Below are positions 20,868 through 20,926 of a stretch of DNA of 20,926 nucleotides, piece after piece. How positions within the stretch are numbered: position 1 is the first letter of the stretch; each line of letters begins with the position of its first letter. The position numbers were made by a program, and so were the translations under genes. The stretch comes from Minisyncoccota bacterium (GTDB lineage Bacteria; Patescibacteriota; Minisyncoccia; Phycocordibacterales; UBA9973): positions 1 to 20,926 of the forward strand of contig JAGOVD010000007.1 of NCBI GenBank assembly GCA_018060905.1, read 5' to 3'. The notes below the pieces were generated by a model, which saw nothing but the letters and a program-made list of their open reading frames with translations, was not told the origin of the DNA and did not search any database.

Positions 20868-20926
20868 ATGACCCCGTCCGAAGCACTATTTGAACTTCAT
20901 GAATACTGGGCCAAGGCCAACACCTG
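20868..20926 (+). CDS. Start of an unidentified gene (runs off the right edge)
   Basis: Only 19 codons are visible, beginning MTPSEALFELHEYWAKANT. The start is supported by TATACT 6 nt upstream. The product cannot be named from this fragment. Confidence 0.6.
   Translation, partial: MTPSEALFELHEYWAKANT

Noticed and set aside
20791..20886. Longer start for the 100-residue protein
   Set aside because: The extension crosses the predicted promoter and shows no protein-like composition. TATAGT 6 nt before 20790 supports the shorter form.
1..20926. CRISPR array or restriction, toxin-antitoxin or other defence cassette
   Set aside because: No regularly spaced repeats and no recognisable Cas, restriction or toxin-antitoxin family. 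The tandem repeats at 15601 are coding heptads without spacers.

Overview
The window looks like chromosomal DNA from a Candidate Phyla Radiation (Patescibacteria, most likely Parcubacteria-like) bacterium. This is inferred from family features: a DnaX without the zinc-binding insert, a short Rel ending after TGS, a 290-residue MiaA, a small DUF1003-like protein, and a sparse mix of core genes and AT-rich orphans. UGA is not used as a sense codon in any gene called here. No taxonomy search could be run.

Layout. The left edge (1-893, minus) is the 5' part of dnaX, followed by an AT-rich two-helix membrane protein and a minus-strand cluster serS-ftsQ-dus with 2-bp and overlapping junctions. A 33-bp divergent spacer separates serS from dprA (plus). 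Then come a protein with a helix-hairpin-helix/alpha-CTD-like segment, a terminator, and topA. An AT-rich minus-strand gene encodes a THEP1-like NTPase joined to a SWIM zinc finger. Next are rel (plus) and parB (minus), which converge on a 128-bp inverted-repeat element. Upstream of parB is a roughly 400-bp stretch with a strong minus-strand promoter and terminator around an unknown short transcript. It is followed by a LAGLIDADG endonuclease gene ending one base before tRNA-Leu(CAA), then miaA, then convergent tRNA-Trp(CCA) and rpmG. Further right are a MYG1-like hydrolase, a DUF1003-like protein with a heptad-repeat tail, a tiny membrane protein, a Bacteroidota-type sigma-70 factor, ychF, two divergent unknown genes, a DUF4105-like membrane protein with an upstream helical partner, and the first 19 codons of a gene leaving the window.

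How it works together. Most genes serve information processing: replication (dnaX), segregation (parB), topology (topA), DNA uptake or recombination (dprA), tRNA charging and modification (serS, dus, miaA, two tRNAs), ribosome function (rpmG, ychF), stringent response (rel) and transcription (sigma factor). The main pattern is in the promoters. Eight genes carry a -10 hexamer exactly 6 nt before the ATG, often preceded by TGn, which puts the transcription start on the start codon (leaderless mRNA). AT-rich accessory genes instead have paired -35/-10 boxes and real 5' leaders. The strongest candidates for new biology are this split, the THEP1-SWIM fusion, the Bacteroidota-type sigma factor, the endonuclease abutting tRNA-Leu, the unknown transcript at 11893-12159, and the structured repeat between rel and parB.
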